From Drosophila miranda (lineage: Eukaryota > Arthropoda > Insecta > Diptera > Drosophilidae): 64,000 bases of DNA. The DNA lies in the NCBI RefSeq assembly GCF_003369915.1, contig NC_046674.1, positions 19,347,657 to 19,411,656 on the forward strand, read 5' to 3'. The position numbers and the translations under genes were made by a program. The notes below the pieces were generated by a model. The model ran no database searches and was not told the DNA's origin. It saw only the letters and a program-made list of their open reading frames with translations. Positions 46,170 to 59,507 of the stretch are shown here, piece after piece (position 1 is the stretch's first letter; each line of letters starts with the position of its first letter).

Positions 46170-46393
46170 GTATCCGAATAAACTATATTGTAGATCGTCA
46201 TATGGTCCTTGAAGTAATCGAAATCATCAGTCGATATGGTATCATCGATCTCTTGTTCCAACTAATTTAATTTTTATCTGACAGCTGGGTATCTTTTCGT
46301 AGGGGCTCGGATATGAATTCCTGATCATTCGAATGTGAAGGCACTATTAAACGAGGCATATTCTCGAATCCATTTAGTTCTGGAGGCCGGAAG
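46170..46393 (-). pseudogene. Decayed duplicate of the 3' end of the nested nxf gene
   Basis: This stretch aligns with 39260-39481, the last codons and 3' flank of the Nxf gene, in the same orientation. Shared blocks include ggtatcatcgatctct, gatcattcgaatgtgaa, and aaacgaggcatattctcgaa followed by tctggaggc. Compared with the gene, several indels remove frame (for example loss of gtgcaccac before gcactat, and a 3-codon-plus gap around 46205-46220). Weak similarity to the flank of 39051-39190 may extend the copy left to about 46030. No open frame survives, so it is a truncated pseudogene. Confidence 0.82.
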
Positions 46394-46862
46394 TATGGTA
46401 GAGTGACAGTGTTGACAAATGACAGCCACGTCAACGAACGAATGACACATTAAACATCAAGGTGCACGGTGACGCCATGTTTGATGAGAGAGAGAAGACC
46501 GAAGTTTGTTGTACTGACTTAAAAGTAATCGAAATGCTTATTGCTTGAAATCTAGTTTATTTCAAATTTCATTAAGATTTTTTTGGCTTAACAAAATTTA
46601 GCACAAACAAATTTTTGTTTATTGATTGTATTGCAATATTTGTTAATTTTTCGTTGATAAATTTCAGTCACACTACAGTATTAAACATGTTGTCTTATAA
46701 ACAAAATTTCCACAATTTCTGGTTAAATTTCGATGAATTTAAGGAGTGGCTACGCAACTGACCCCAGAAAAGCGTACTGCTGCTTTTGTAAGGCAACAAT
46801 TGGGGCCAAGTTGTGCGAATAAAGGCAGCATGCTGTCGCTAAAAAATATATTTTGAACCTTT

Positions 46863-47892
46863 TTATACCCGATACTCAAAATGAGTATTGGGGTATATTA
46901 GATTTGTGGTGAAAATGGACCGACCGACCCCATAAAGTATATATATTCTTGATCAGCATCAATAGCCGAGTCGATTGAGCCCTGTCTGTCCGTCCGTCTG
47001 TCCGTCTGTCCGTCCCCTTCAGCGCCTCGTGCTCAAAGACTATAAGAGCTAGAGCAACGATGTTTTGGATCCAGACTTTTGTGATATGTCACTGCTACAA
47101 AAATATTTCAAAACTTCGCCCCGCCCACTTCCGCCCCCACAAAGGACGAAAATCTGTGGCATCCACAATTTTAAAGATATGAGAACACCAAAAACGTAGA
47201 ATTGTAGAGAATGACCATATCTTTAAGACAGCGGAATCTGAATTGGATCGTGTTATTATTATAGCCAGCATCAAGAAAACAATTTCATTTTTTCTCGCCC
47301 TGTCTCTCTCTAACACACACGTAGCATAGGCGTCTTCGCTTAGAGTAAAACATTAGCGCCTAGATCTCAGAGACTATAAAAGCTAGAGCAACCAAATTTG
47401 GTATCCACACTCCTAATATATCGGACCGAGACGAGTTTGTTTCAAAATTTCGCCACACCCCCTTCCGCCCCCGCAAAGGACGAAAATCTGGGGATATTCA
47501 AAAATCTCAGAGACTATTAAGGCTAGAGTAACCAAATTTGGTATCCGCACTCCTGTTAGATCTTACTATAAAACGTGTATCTCAAAATTTCGCCCCACCC
47601 CTTTCCGCCCCCACAAAGGACGAAAATCTGTTGCATCCACAATATTGCTGATTCGAGAAAACTAAAAACGCAGAATCATAGATAACGACCATATCTATCA
47701 GATTGCTGAATCTGGATCAGATCGGATCATTTTTGTAGCCAAAAGCAAGAAATCAATTTGCAGTGGCCGCGCAGCGCCCGACGTCACGCTCAGACTGATT
47801 TTCTGTCTCTCTCGCACGCACTCTTTGTCGTGTCGTTTAATATTAGCAGCGTCTGCCGGAGGGGAGCCATACTGACTTAGTATCGGGTATAA
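46863..47892. repeat. Dispersed repeat, about 1.03 kb, with short inverted ends
   Basis: Begins TTATACCCGATACT (46863-46876) and ends AGTATCGGGTATAA (47879-47892), an exact 14-base inverted repeat. Inside, (GTCC/GTCT)n near 46984-47016 is followed by related modules: cgccc(c)...ccgcccccacaaaggacgaaaatctg occurs near 47114, 47456 and 47590, and the adjoining 150 bp near 47150-47290 resembles 47625-47765. No protein-coding domain was seen. It looks like a non-autonomous mobile element common in this genome; I cannot name the family. Confidence 0.7.
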
Positions 47893-49103
47893 CCGTAGAG
47901 TTGCTGTGTCCGCAGCAACTCACAACGTTCCCCCTCGTTTTTTTTTTAATTTTTAGATTATTATTGAGTTTTTTTTTCTTCAATCTATCTTATGGTGACT
48001 CAAAATCTGGCAACACTGGTACTGAGCTAAATAAGAACAGAAAAAAGAGCCTCTTGCGGTTGCGGACGACTTTATATACATATGTACTTTCATCATGGCG
48101 TACACATACACATACGAATAAGTCGGTATGCTATTCAGCTATTCAATACTAAATCCATTTTAGGGATAAGAAATAAAGTGCGTAGAGTGGGAAAAGCAGT
48201 GCATCCGTTTAAATATAAAAGGCATGTTCAATTTCTGAATATATCGGTATATATGCATATATGTGTTTATTGGTAAGTTATGTTAATTAAACAATCTAAA
48301 ATGTTCAACTTTCCGTTTCATTGTCCGTTCATTAAGGCAAGTTTTGTCTGTTGCACAGTTTTAATTATCATCTGCGCCCTTTTCGGTTGCCAGCATGAAA
48401 AATATATTCATATATGCTACATATAACATAAATGCTTCACTTACACTTAGGTTTGCTTACGTACAGAGATTTCGATGAATCGCCACAGTTCCTCTAACTC
48501 TATTGCTTCAAGGGAAAATGTTGCGACTCATCAAAGGCAAAACGTGTAAACGTAAATGGGCTTTTAAAGCCCCGCGAACAAAAAGGCGCGATATGTTTTC
48601 ATTTTTGATTATCAGTTAACAATTCAGAAGTAATCTGGCTGAACTAAAATGGAGATATATGTATAGATCAAGAGGGAGAGAGCTAAGCGCTTACACGATT
48701 TGTGTCTAAACATAGGTACGAGAGTACGGTTACAATTACAATAATTATCATACATATATAATAATCATATCGAATAGTATGTGGTAAGTTTTTTTAAAAT
48801 TAATAAAGCGTAATTAGACAGATTTTACTACGAACAGAAGAAGGGCGATGCGACGCTTCAATGTACATACAAATAACAATCAATCAAGTACAATAATACA
48901 TTAAATACAGATACAGATACGCTCTCTATGTCTATGCCTGCCTGGGCTCTCCATTTGTGTGTGTGGTTGGTTGGTTGGTTGGTGTGTATAAATATTAAAA
49001 AAAAATAAAATATAGCTTATTCACTGCTGTCCGTCGCACCACCCTCTACATTAAGAATATGAGAGTGGCATAGACCTTCCAACGCGGCTTCAGGTTTGTC
49101 CAA
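47893..49103. other. No coding gene; right part likely BicDR 3' UTR
   Basis: AT-rich, with a (GGTT)n run at 48965-48980. The region just left of 49104 should hold the BicDR 3' UTR (minus strand). TTTATT or ATTTAT strings are frequent; the true cleavage site was not fixed. Confidence 0.4.
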
Positions 49104-51119
49104 TTACCGCTGAAATAAACTCCAGAGCTTGTAGCTAGACACTCTCTTGGCCAGGTTGGCTGCTGCACTGCTGGGCGGTGGCGTCGAGGTCTCTGTGGCC
49201 AGCGCACGACGGTTGTTGATCAGCTTGGAGCGCATTTGCTCGTCGATCAGCTCGTGCATATCCATTTGCCACTGCTCCAGCTGCTGCGAGAGCTCAACCT
49301 TCTGTTGGATGGACTCCAGCAGCTGGCTGTTGGCCTGCATCAGTTCTACACGTGTCCTGGCCAGCTCCACCTCAGCCTTGGTTCGTCGCCCGTTGGCCGC
49401 ATCGCGCTCTGTTTGCGCCTTCGAAAGCAGCTCATCCCGATCCGTATCATCCTCCAGATCCCCGCGTGCTTGATCGCGCTCTTCCTTCACATTCTGCAGC
49501 TCCACATCGGTGACCGTGACCTTCGCCTCCAGTTGCTGTATCAGCTGATGGCTGCGCTTTATCTCATCCTCCTGCTCGAGTACAAGGTTACGGGTCTGGT
49601 CTAGCATCTTCTTGAAGTTGCCTGCATCTAGGTTGAGCAGCAATCGCGTCAGCTCATCAGACATGGCCGAGAGCATACCCTGTCGGAACTCAATGGCCAT
49701 GTGCCCGCTATCATTGCGCTCTGTGCTCGAGATCGTGTTGTCCATGGACTCCAATTCCAGCGATATATCAGAGTTTAGACCTACGGCCAAACAAATGGTG
49801 TTAAGTGATGGGCAGACGATGGAATTGAAGATTCTGGTACGCACCTGAGTCATCGTCATGGCTCACTTTCAGAGAGTCCACCAGGGACTTGAGTTGTATG
49901 TAGACGGAACGAGCCTCCACCCACATATGATTGGGCTTCCCTGTTTCCGTATAGCTGCCATCGTCATCGTCACACTCCATTTCAAATTGTAGACTTTTTT
50001 TCCCAGGCATGCTGGAGCTAGTGTCCTGCAGGTAGGGGGATGATTTGAAATTAGTATTAGATCAGTATTCTGTACGCTTCTGTGGATCGGAGGCTGGGAT
50101 GAGAGTTGGTTAATTTTAGCTTGGGTTAGTAACGCTTTATGTTTGGTTAGTTTATGCGACTGTAAAGTGGAAGGCAATAACTTACGGCGCCCAAGCGTTC
50201 GCTAAGGACATTGTTCTCTCGCTGGGAGCGTTCCAGCGCCTGCAAGGTGGTCTGCAAATAATAAATATACATTAGTCTGTTTGCAGATCCAAGTTCATAA
50301 ATATTGATAGAATGGAGTTTAATCTGGACTGCAATAAATAAAGCAAAAAGAAAGTTCCTCCCTTGCTTTGGAGCCGATAAGCTGTGGGAGGCACTTGAGG
50401 AACTGCGCAGTGGGTTCTTTTGGCTCATAAATAATCTTCAATCAACTCCACTCCAGTCAACTGATCACGATTTCGTGCCGTCGACGTGATAAAGCCAATT
50501 CTGATTTGTTTCCCCTTTCTTTTCTTTACCTTTTTTTTTTGTTTGTTTGGTATTGTTTTGTATTGGCTCACCTCTAATTTTGTTTCCTGCTCGCGCGCGT
50601 GTCGCTCCAGCATGTGTATTCTGTCGGAGGCCTCCTCCAGCGATGAGGTGAGGCTCTCCTTCTCCTCCTGGGCGTGCTGCAGGCGACGCTCCAGCTCCTG
50701 CCGCTTGCCGGTGGTGAGGTTGAGTTCGGTTTTGATGGACTCCAGGCTGTTGACATGGTCCTGCGAAAAGATTTGCCATAGGTTAAGTGGCTTTAGATTG
50801 CCTTATGGCCTTCTGCACTGACCTGCAGGCTGCTGTTCCTGTAGTGATACTGATCCTTTAGCTCCTGTATCTGTGCGCTGAGTTTTAGCTCGGTGGCGTG
50901 GGCCTCCTGTATCTGTTCGGTGAGCCGTGTGTTCTGGTGCTGCAGCTCGTCGATCAGTATGGTCTTCTCCTTCTCCGCCTGCCGGATGGCCGCGTCCTGG
51001 GTCTGTAGCTTCTCCTTCAGCTCGTTGAGATCGGACTGCAGCTCCAGCACACGCTGGTCGCTTTCGTCCTCGGCAATGGCCAGCTTCTGGCGCAGCACAT
51101 GCTTCTCCTGTTCAAGTTT
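49104..51119 (-). CDS. BicDR: BicD-related dynein/dynactin adaptor, C-terminal five exons
   Basis: Minus-strand exons 50823-51119, 50572-50760, 50186-50251, 49845-50025 and 49104-49780 join in frame and encode 469 residues, almost all coiled coil. They match the BICDR1 layout: KLEQEKHVLRQKL at the start, LQHQNTRLTEQIQEA, ERRLQHAQEEKESL, an acidic spacer (ECDDDDGSYTE), then a second coiled coil with QKVELSQQLEQWQMDMHELI and a C-terminal KRVSSYKLWSLF, all hallmarks of the family. BICDR proteins link dynein-dynactin, and kinesin, to Rab-bound vesicles. The N-terminal CC1-box exon (AAxLGKALLE type) that contacts dynein was not found in the window, so the long isoform starts further right. A candidate first exon for a shorter isoform lies at 53923-54012. 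Confidence 0.92.
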
Positions 51120-53922
51120 CTGCAATGGGCAAAAAAAGGAAAGTTAATTAGAAACGATGTATGTATGTATGTGTGTGTACCGCACGTGTGCCCAAGTATA
51201 AGTACGTACTTGAAGACACACACATCTCTATTGTTTGTTCTATGACGTGGTATTTGTCAATTGTACAAGGCAAGAGACAATGAAAGTAAGGCAAACAATG
51301 TGCACGTACCGCACAGGCAAACCGCAAGGTTAACGCCGCTCTCAGCGCTCTCGGCGGCTACTAATTGTTTAGCTGCTTAGTTATTTGCATTTTCAATTTG
51401 CCGCAGGTTGGCCGAAATGCAAGAGCTGCCACCGACACTCCTCCCTCTCACTTAATTTATTTAATTGCGGCCCGCCGCCCGCTTTGTCTGCGGTTTTGCA
51501 TCAGTTTGGCCACACTGTGCTGTGCCGCAAGCGAGGCAGCCACAAAACTCTTAAAACTCCCAAACAAACGCCAAACAATGCCAACGACTCTTGACACCAA
51601 CAACAGGCAATAGGCAACAGGCAACAGCCAACAGCCAACAGCAGGCGAAACGCAGGCATGGCATCCCATCCAAAGCAATAAATTCCCACTCGAATTAAAA
51701 TGCAATTGAATTTTCACTTCTTCTCTTTTGTTAGGCGCCAGATGCAGAAAGCGGTGCGGTGTGCACAAAAACCATTTGAAAAGCGCATCAGCTGGCCAAG
51801 GGGGCCTTCCAGTGGTATTCCAGTGGAAGGGAGGAGCAACAATCGATAGATCTTGCTGGAACGAAAGCCGATCAATTCTAGGCTATCGTTTCGATGTACC
51901 GATGAGAAACGGTAGCGGCAGCAAGTATTAAAACTAATTTGCATAATTGACAGGCAGACGTATGTCTCTCGTGTGTCTGTTGGGTCGAGGCGCTTTGCCT
52001 TTTTTATATGCCGACCTTTTTGGATCAAGGTTTGCGGAGACATTGAAAATTGCATGCAAAGTTTAATCGATAATTGGACCTTCAATTCTGAAAGCAGTTG
52101 CCAGCCCTGCCCCGCTTGAAACACGGTAGGGGCAAACACGGTAGCTGCCAATCCAATTGCAGCTTCTTTATCGCGCTTTACCACACCACCCCACCACCCC
52201 ACCACCCCAACAGCCCAATATTCGACGGAAGGCGGAAGATCCAAAGCCAACACGTAGGGGGCAATAAATCCGAGAAGTCAACAACGAGTATCAGAAAAAA
52301 CACTAGCAAAGACAAAATAAACAGAAACCTAATAAAGTGGAGCGACAAAACAGTAAATGAAAAGCTTAAATAAAATGGCGAGCAATTTGCATAAACTGCA
52401 TGAGCCGAAAAAAACCACAAGAGTCGTTTGCAAGGCAAGCACAAACAAAAGGAAAACTGCAACAGCAGCCGCCCAGACAATGGAAAACTTTAATAAGAAA
52501 ATACAATTGCAATGCCAGCGACAGAGAGTCAGAGTCAGAGTCAGAGTGAGACAGAGATAGAGTCAGCGCCAGAGTAACAGAAATACAATTATTGTACATA
52601 CTTTCTCTGTTTCTATTTCACGCTCAATGAAATGTGTTGATGATGGTAGCAGCACCACCACCACCACCACCAGCAGCAGCAGCCCCACCATCAGACAACA
52701 ACGGAAGTGGCCATCAGCCATCAACCATTTGCCGACACCGCCACCGCCACCGCCACAGCAGCCGCCGGCCGCCACACAGAAAATGAGTTCACATATTCAA
52801 AGCAAAATCATGTGGCAGACTTTAATTGTAGGAAAACAAAATACGCAACAAAATCAGCCTCAAATTTCACGATGGACAAGCGAGTTTTGTTTTTGCGTTA
52901 ATTTTATTACGTATTTGTGTGTTTCGGATCTCGTTTTCTTTCGCAGCTAATTGCATTGCATTGCATGATCACTCGGTATGGTATCCCATCCCCATCGCCA
53001 TCGGCATCGCCATCGCCATCCCCATCCCAATCTCTGTAAACACTTGAGGCAGTCCCCATTCCATTCCCGGTCTCTGGCTAGTTGCCACTGTTTCTGCTGT
53101 GGTGGTTTCTTATTCAAATGCGACGTAACTCGACCCACTTTCCTGCCAACCAAGTACAGAGGTGTTTGAATTGTTTGAATGTTGACTTTCTGCCACTTTT
53201 TTTTTTTTTTTGTATGAAAATTATAAATATTTGTGCAGCGAAATTTTTGTGCAGGAAATGTCGAAGCAATTGACACGCTTTGGTGACATTCAAAGCAAAA
53301 CAAACGACACGACGAGCGACAGGTGCCTGCCCCGAGTGACTCATCAGTGTGCCGCAGTGTCAGCAGGAAGGTACTTGCATTCGTTCGGCTGATGCCTGAT
53401 GCAAATGCCACGCCCTCTGGCAGTCGGATAAGCAATAGGAAATTTATTTATGCTGATTTCATTCATTGTACACTCAAATAGAATGAAAAAGTTCGGAAAC
53501 TCCTCCACTCCTATGATTGGATTCAAGTGTACAGTGAGATGACCCGCCATTCTCCGTTGGATGGGGTATAGACGTACTGCCAAAACTATACTCAATCGAC
53601 ATGTATTGTGGTACCATAATTGCTGACTAATTTCCACTCCGAAATCTTTGAAATTGCCAACATTTGTATTGCAGAATATTGCTTGTCTTTTCAAGTGTTT
53701 AAAGCCATCAGCCATCAACCATCATCAGCTTGAACGGCTCTCCCCCCCCACTGATAAGTGGGGTGTTGAAAGCGGCATGCCGCCGTAGCTGCAAAATGCA
53801 TTCGATAATTATTTTGAAAATAATTAGCTACATTGCTGGCACAGTCACGTTGGCCTGGCTAGAATCGTGCCAAAGTTGGGCGGGGGGCTTGGGGCTTGGG
53901 GGAGTGGAGTGAAATGACTCAC
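51120..53922 (-). other. BicDR intron, non-coding
   Basis: No exon supported. It holds CA/GT tracts near 51163-51180, CAGGCAACAG-type repeats near 51603-51645, (CACC)n near 52180-52210, GA/GT-rich GTCAGA repeats near 52526-52560, (CCA)n near 52655-52672 and (CATCGC)n near 52993-53025. Confidence 0.5.
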
Positions 53923-54012
53923 TTGAATGAGCTCTGCGCCCAGAGCCGCCGATGAGTTGACAAGGCTCCAGCTGGGGCTCCGTCTCCGTCTCCGGCTCTC
54001 GTCTTGTGGCAT
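53923..54012 (-). CDS. BicDR: Candidate first coding exon of a short BicDR isoform
   Basis: On the minus strand an ATG at 54012 opens 30 codons: MPQDESRRRRRSPSWS followed by LVNSSAALGAELIQ. It ends in a consensus donor CAA/GTGAGT in phase 0, which is exactly the phase needed to join the exon at 51119. The basic Arg/Ser start and the helical AALGAELIQ run into KLEQEKH would give a shorter isoform of 499 residues lacking the dynein-binding CC1 box. Only the frame, donor and phase support it; no promoter was identified. Confidence 0.45.
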
Positions 54013-57000
54013 TATTACAAAAAAAGACTATAGTTTCGAAGGTCAAATGAATGGGTATTACCTAAGCGACATACTACTATTAATAAACCTTCGGCCTGAA
54101 ATTTGAATTGCTAAATTCTGTGCAAAAAGAAAAGGCCACTGAACAGGCGGCTGTTGCTGTCATCACTATAGTGTTGGCAAAAACCCGTCCAGTATTTTTA
54201 TCGAATGCGGCTTTATAAGAAAATTCTACAATGATTTTACTATTATGAAAAATGTTTAACCACATTTAATCACATTTTAATCCGATAAATAAATATATAC
54301 ATTATATTATTCAATAAGTTCTATGGTTTTTTTTATATTTTAGAAAGCCAGAAATGCTATCATCAGTACATTCAAGAGGATAAAGAGCATTTGCATCCGA
54401 GGCGTTGCACATCCGCCATGTAGGCCAAGAAGAAAAAACATTTGACAAATCCACAGAAAAAACCAAAACAAATTATTTTGTTAATTTGATAGTTAAGTTT
54501 TAATAACTTCAAGCTCCATGGCGCAAAAGTAATCATTCACTGTTTCTTTATATCTAAGATGTGGCCGGCCATTCATATCGAATGGCCGCTGCCCGAATTG
54601 TAGTTTCAATTAATTTCTGTGAAAATATTATTTATTGTTCACGCTTCCCGAACCAGTTCATATGCATCGCATAGCCTTGACCATGGTATAGGGAGGGTTT
54701 TATATACGTAGGCACATACATATGTACACGCTCGTATATGCTGCAGTTACAACATTCCGAAACGCATTTACCCCAAGTCTGGGCAGCATTTTTGTTCCTC
54801 TTTGGTCATAGATCAAACAGCTGCATTTCGTTGCAGCGAAACGGAGGGGAAAAACGTTCAGACTTGAAAGTCTTTTAACAAGAGTTTTCCACAATTACAG
54901 TTTTAATTGTTAATGGCATTTTGCATTTTATTGGCATGCACAATACAACGCAACAAAATGTAGCGCACAAATTATGCAAATTGAACGTTTAGCCACACAA
55001 ATTTTAACTAATTTCAGCTCATTTAAATAGAGAGACCGATTAATGATCGCTGATAGCAGCGGCAGCAGCAGCAGCAGCAGCGGACGGGGCACGGGGTAAG
55101 CGTCTTGTGAAAAGTCTCCCCGTTGTTTTAGCTAATTTATTGCAACACTCTTGGCCAAGAAGCGAGAGAGCAGAGCCGAGCAGAGCAGAGCAACCATTTG
55201 GAGTGTGAAATGCTGCAATTAGTCTGGGCTGTTTCCCCACACTGCAATCAGATAGCACTCAAACAATAAATCAATTCAATTGTAAGGCACTGCGGGACAA
55301 TTAGCAATTGAATTGTCACAGGGAAAAGGGGAATGGGGAAAGAAAAGAGGACTGCAATCGAATCCTGCTGGAATCTATACAAAAATCTATAGAAAACGGA
55401 GACCGTACTGTCACCCGGAACTCAAATTCTCGGTATTCATTGGCAATGCAGCAGAGAACATCATTGACCCCCTCTCCACATGCATTTTATGGCCCACAAT
55501 TTCAACTTTGAAGTCATAAAAAAATTATAGACCAAGTCCAACAATCGAGTTGTGTGTGTGTGTGTGTGTTGTGGCCCAAAAGTTTGTTTATGCGCCTAAG
55601 GTCATGTCGCAGTCAACAATGGGCGTGGCACCCCCTTGAGCCTCTGCCACAGTTGACTGACAGTCAGAGGCTCTGGCTCTGGCTCTGGCTCTGGCTCCTC
55701 CCCTCCCCCAATGGCAAAGAGCCGCCAAAAGAAGTAGCAAATAGTACGAGTAACTATAATAATAAACAAAATAATGCCACAATAAGGCAAAAAGGCTGAT
55801 CTTTGCCATTGTTCAGTTCGGTACGGTTTGGTTTTGGGTTGCTCGGCAGATAGGCAATGCAATTGCGAATGCCCTTGGATTTGGATGGGTAGTACGGGTA
55901 GTACGTGTAGTACGAACAAACGAAGACCTCTGTAAGTTGGTCATGGTGAGTGGCAAAGGGATGACAACAATTGCAGGGCTTAGTGGGGGACTATTTCTTC
56001 ATACTCGTACTCGTACTCGCACTGTTGGCATTTGATCCGCTCGAATGCAGATTCGCCATGCAGTCCATCAAAGATTGGGAGGACTGGTCAAGTCTGGATC
56101 GAAATACATATATTTCATGAGAGGAGAAAGAGTTCAGCAGGTTTTAAATCGTAAGAATCTTACCGGAGCACGCACTTTTGCGATTTGAAAGCCAATTGGC
56201 AACTTTTTGCGATTTGCGATACCCGATATTATTTCGAGTTCGATGAACTTTCAGCGACCATGTAGATGCAATAATTTTTAGCCAAGCTTGAGTACAACCT
56301 TTCTTACCGCTTACCCGAACTTTTAGATATATGTATAAACATATAATTAAATCTACATCGCAAAGAAATAGCCAGCAATAGTCCCATTTCATGCTATTTT
56401 AATGGAGTCTTTTATTTATTAGAGCCACAAAACCTACTAGGCCAATACTATTTTAGGTCCCGATAAGCCCTCCAATATTTTGCCAGACATTTTCTGCTCC
56501 AGTTTTGTTTCGTACAAACATATTTTTGCAACATCATGCCCCAAGTCTCCAGACCCCAACCCAAACCACAAATTACAAAGTAAAATGCAAAGAAATCGAC
56601 ATTCACCGTCTGTAATTTCAAGTGTTTGGCATTGACAATTTTCGTTCAGATTTTCAGGCATATCCATGCCCGTCCCATTGTTGAGGAAATTGTGAAAACG
56701 CCAGGGAATTGGGCAAGCAAATTTCGTTTGTATTTACCTCGCCCAAGGCGAAGGTGGAAGATGGAAGAAGATGGAAAAGATTTCGAGAGACAGTTAATTA
56801 AACCGAAGTCAAGATGGAAAGGGGAGGGGGGGACCCCGGCCTCAGGTGATTGCCATTTTTGTGGGATGGTTTTGATTGGCGAGACAAACAAGCGGCGACA
56901 GTGAAAGACAGAAACAAACTTCAAATGTCGCAATTTTGGCGGCGCCTTAAATGTGACACGAAAAAGCGACTAAACTCGGATGCGGTAATTATGATTAATT

Positions 57001-59443
57001 AACAGGTCTTTAAGTATTGTTTGCCAAATATTTGGATATTTGTATGCCTGCCAGTACGCGTTGGAATCACTCGAATGACTCACTGACCAACTGGGGAATA
57101 TCGAAATCGCTGCACTTGTCTCTCGCTTGGCTCTTATCTTATCGCCGACACAAGCGAAACATGGCCAAAATGAAGTGGAAAACTTATCGCCCTTCCTCTG
57201 ATAAGACCCAACAGATAGCTGATGGAATGACAGACCGTATGTACCATATGTACCATACGCATGTATGTAGCTGTGCAACGGGAATGAGGTAAGCAGTTGA
57301 AGAAATGCACCGAAATTCACTCACTTCCACGAGGTAGATCCCAGATTGTGTGGAGTCAAAATTATTAGGCCATAAATACTTGCGGCAAAATGTGACGCCC
57401 ACTGCGCATGCGCACACATCTGAGACGATGAAATGGGGCAGACAGGGTATGCCTGTATATACGGCTGCTAGAGATACATTATCTTTCTCTGGGTACGACA
57501 CTGAGTGGGCTTTTGACTTTCTGTTTGGCCGATCTCTTGTCGAGTCAACAAAGCTTACACACAGAAAAGAGAAAAGGCTAAGGAAGCGACATCGAATGTG
57601 GCAGCGGAGAAGAATGCTGGTGCTGCGGACTGCGGACTGGGGAGAAGGTGCCATCACAAGAAGGCTTTAACAATTAGTCACCGTTGCGCATTGAGCGCTT
57701 ACAGAGCTCACTGAAAGAAGATGGAGAATACAACAAGGTACTTGTACATATACAAAAAATGTCTAAGTAAACACAGCTTCCTCAATGTTTTTCAGGTGAA
57801 GGATTAGCACTCCAGTCCGCCAGTGGAGCTCTAAATATCTACCTGTCCATACCTCTCGGACAAATCCACCAACGATTCTGCAATTTTTCACATTCTAATT
57901 GCTCGTCATCTCATTAAGTATTTCGAAATAAGATACTCAGCATGTTTCTCTTAGCTGTTTACACAATTTGCCGTCTCTTGTTTTTCAGCCACAATTCTTT
58001 TGTCTCCCCAGCCCACACCTCTAAACCCTCCCTCCCTCCTCTCCCTTGACCGAAAAGCTGCCGGCTAAGAGGTTTTTAATTATGCTGCCTCCGCTAATGA
58101 CGCGCGCGGCCAAAAGAAAAAATAAAAACATTGCAAAAATTATTATTAACCAAAATACGAATATATACGTATATAAAAAAATGCTTGGCTATATATAAAA
58201 ACAATTATCACTGTACGCAAGTAAATGAACTCCGCACCAGACAAAGGGAGAATTTTTTGTTTAAACCAGATGCTATAAATGCCCTCAAAAAAGGTTTTCG
58301 TTTTTGCGCTGGAAAATCTGTTCAAGTTGATGGATTTCATTGAAAATATGCTCAAAACTGATTAATCTAAAAATAATGGAAAAACGTAGACCCGAAGGGG
58401 ATGGCAGAGGAAACTGATAATAAAAATGATACTCTTTTAAAGAGATATAAAAGATTCACATCTCCATTTTTCACTTCCTATTCAAATGCTAATTACTCCA
58501 AAAATTAGCCACTTTTTAAATCTGGAAACAATTTCACTGTCTCATTCGCCACAAAGTGTAAGTGTTCATCAATTCTGAAAATTAAATATTTAAAAATATA
58601 TACATAAAGTTTATTTTTACACTACGAAGACTTCCTAGTTGTATGACAGATGTTTTTCAATGGTGTCATTAATCTTTTGGCTATACTCGGTATGATTAGC
58701 CACAATAAATAGCTATATAACAAATAAAAGCTATGACTATGCCACAAAACAGAAAAAAAAACAGAAAAACATTTCGAAACAGACCATCAAGCCGCCAAGT
58801 CAGAGCCAGCCAAGCGGTCATCTCAGGGTCTTCAAAAGAGAATAAATGTAGTGCCCCCGCTCCATTCCGTAATGATTGCTGCTCCGAGGTAACTGGTTGG
58901 AGATTTAAGATTATGACTCCCCGGCTACTGTTGATGATGAGCTCAGGCCAAGAGCAACCCGTCAGCCCAAGAACAATGGCTCAAACATTTACTACAAGAT
59001 TATTTCCATATAATTCCTTTGCTCTGGCTCTGGCTCTGGCTGTGGCTCTGCTGTGGAAAAATCTTTATATTTATGGCCTAATTATGGGGAAGTATGGGGA
59101 AGACATGTTTTATGGCTCTTCTCGTGTCTTTGGCTTTGCTTATGTTTTCCCTATTGTAAATACGAGTAGACATTAATATCTTTTTCTTGTTGTGGTAGCT
59201 ATGGTTGAGTTTAGATCCAAAGTCAATATTTATTAATTGGGGGTAAAGCTACAGCAGATGTTTCATTGTAAAACGCAAGTATTCACAGATAAGCATCTGA
59301 ATTATACTAGATACATTTAAGGAACAACAAAAACTGTCTTATATTTATTTTACAGTTTTTCTTTTTATTTTATAGGGGGATTTTACTTGGTGAAATCCTG
59401 AATGAAACCAACCTTAGCTTCAGAGAAGTATAAACGCAAATAG

Positions 59444-59507
59444 GAACTCTCGGGTGAAAGATCTTTACATACGAACTATCACAAAGACCAGTCCAAGCCC
59501 TGCTTGT
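59444..59507. repeat. Dispersed 60-bp sequence, copy 1
   Basis: Matches 63439-63498 in the same orientation: gaactctcgggtgaaagatc ... gaccagtccaagccctgctt versus gaactctccggcgaaagatc ... gaccagttcaagccctgctt, with an indel and several changes between. No known RNA or transposon was recognised. Confidence 0.6.
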
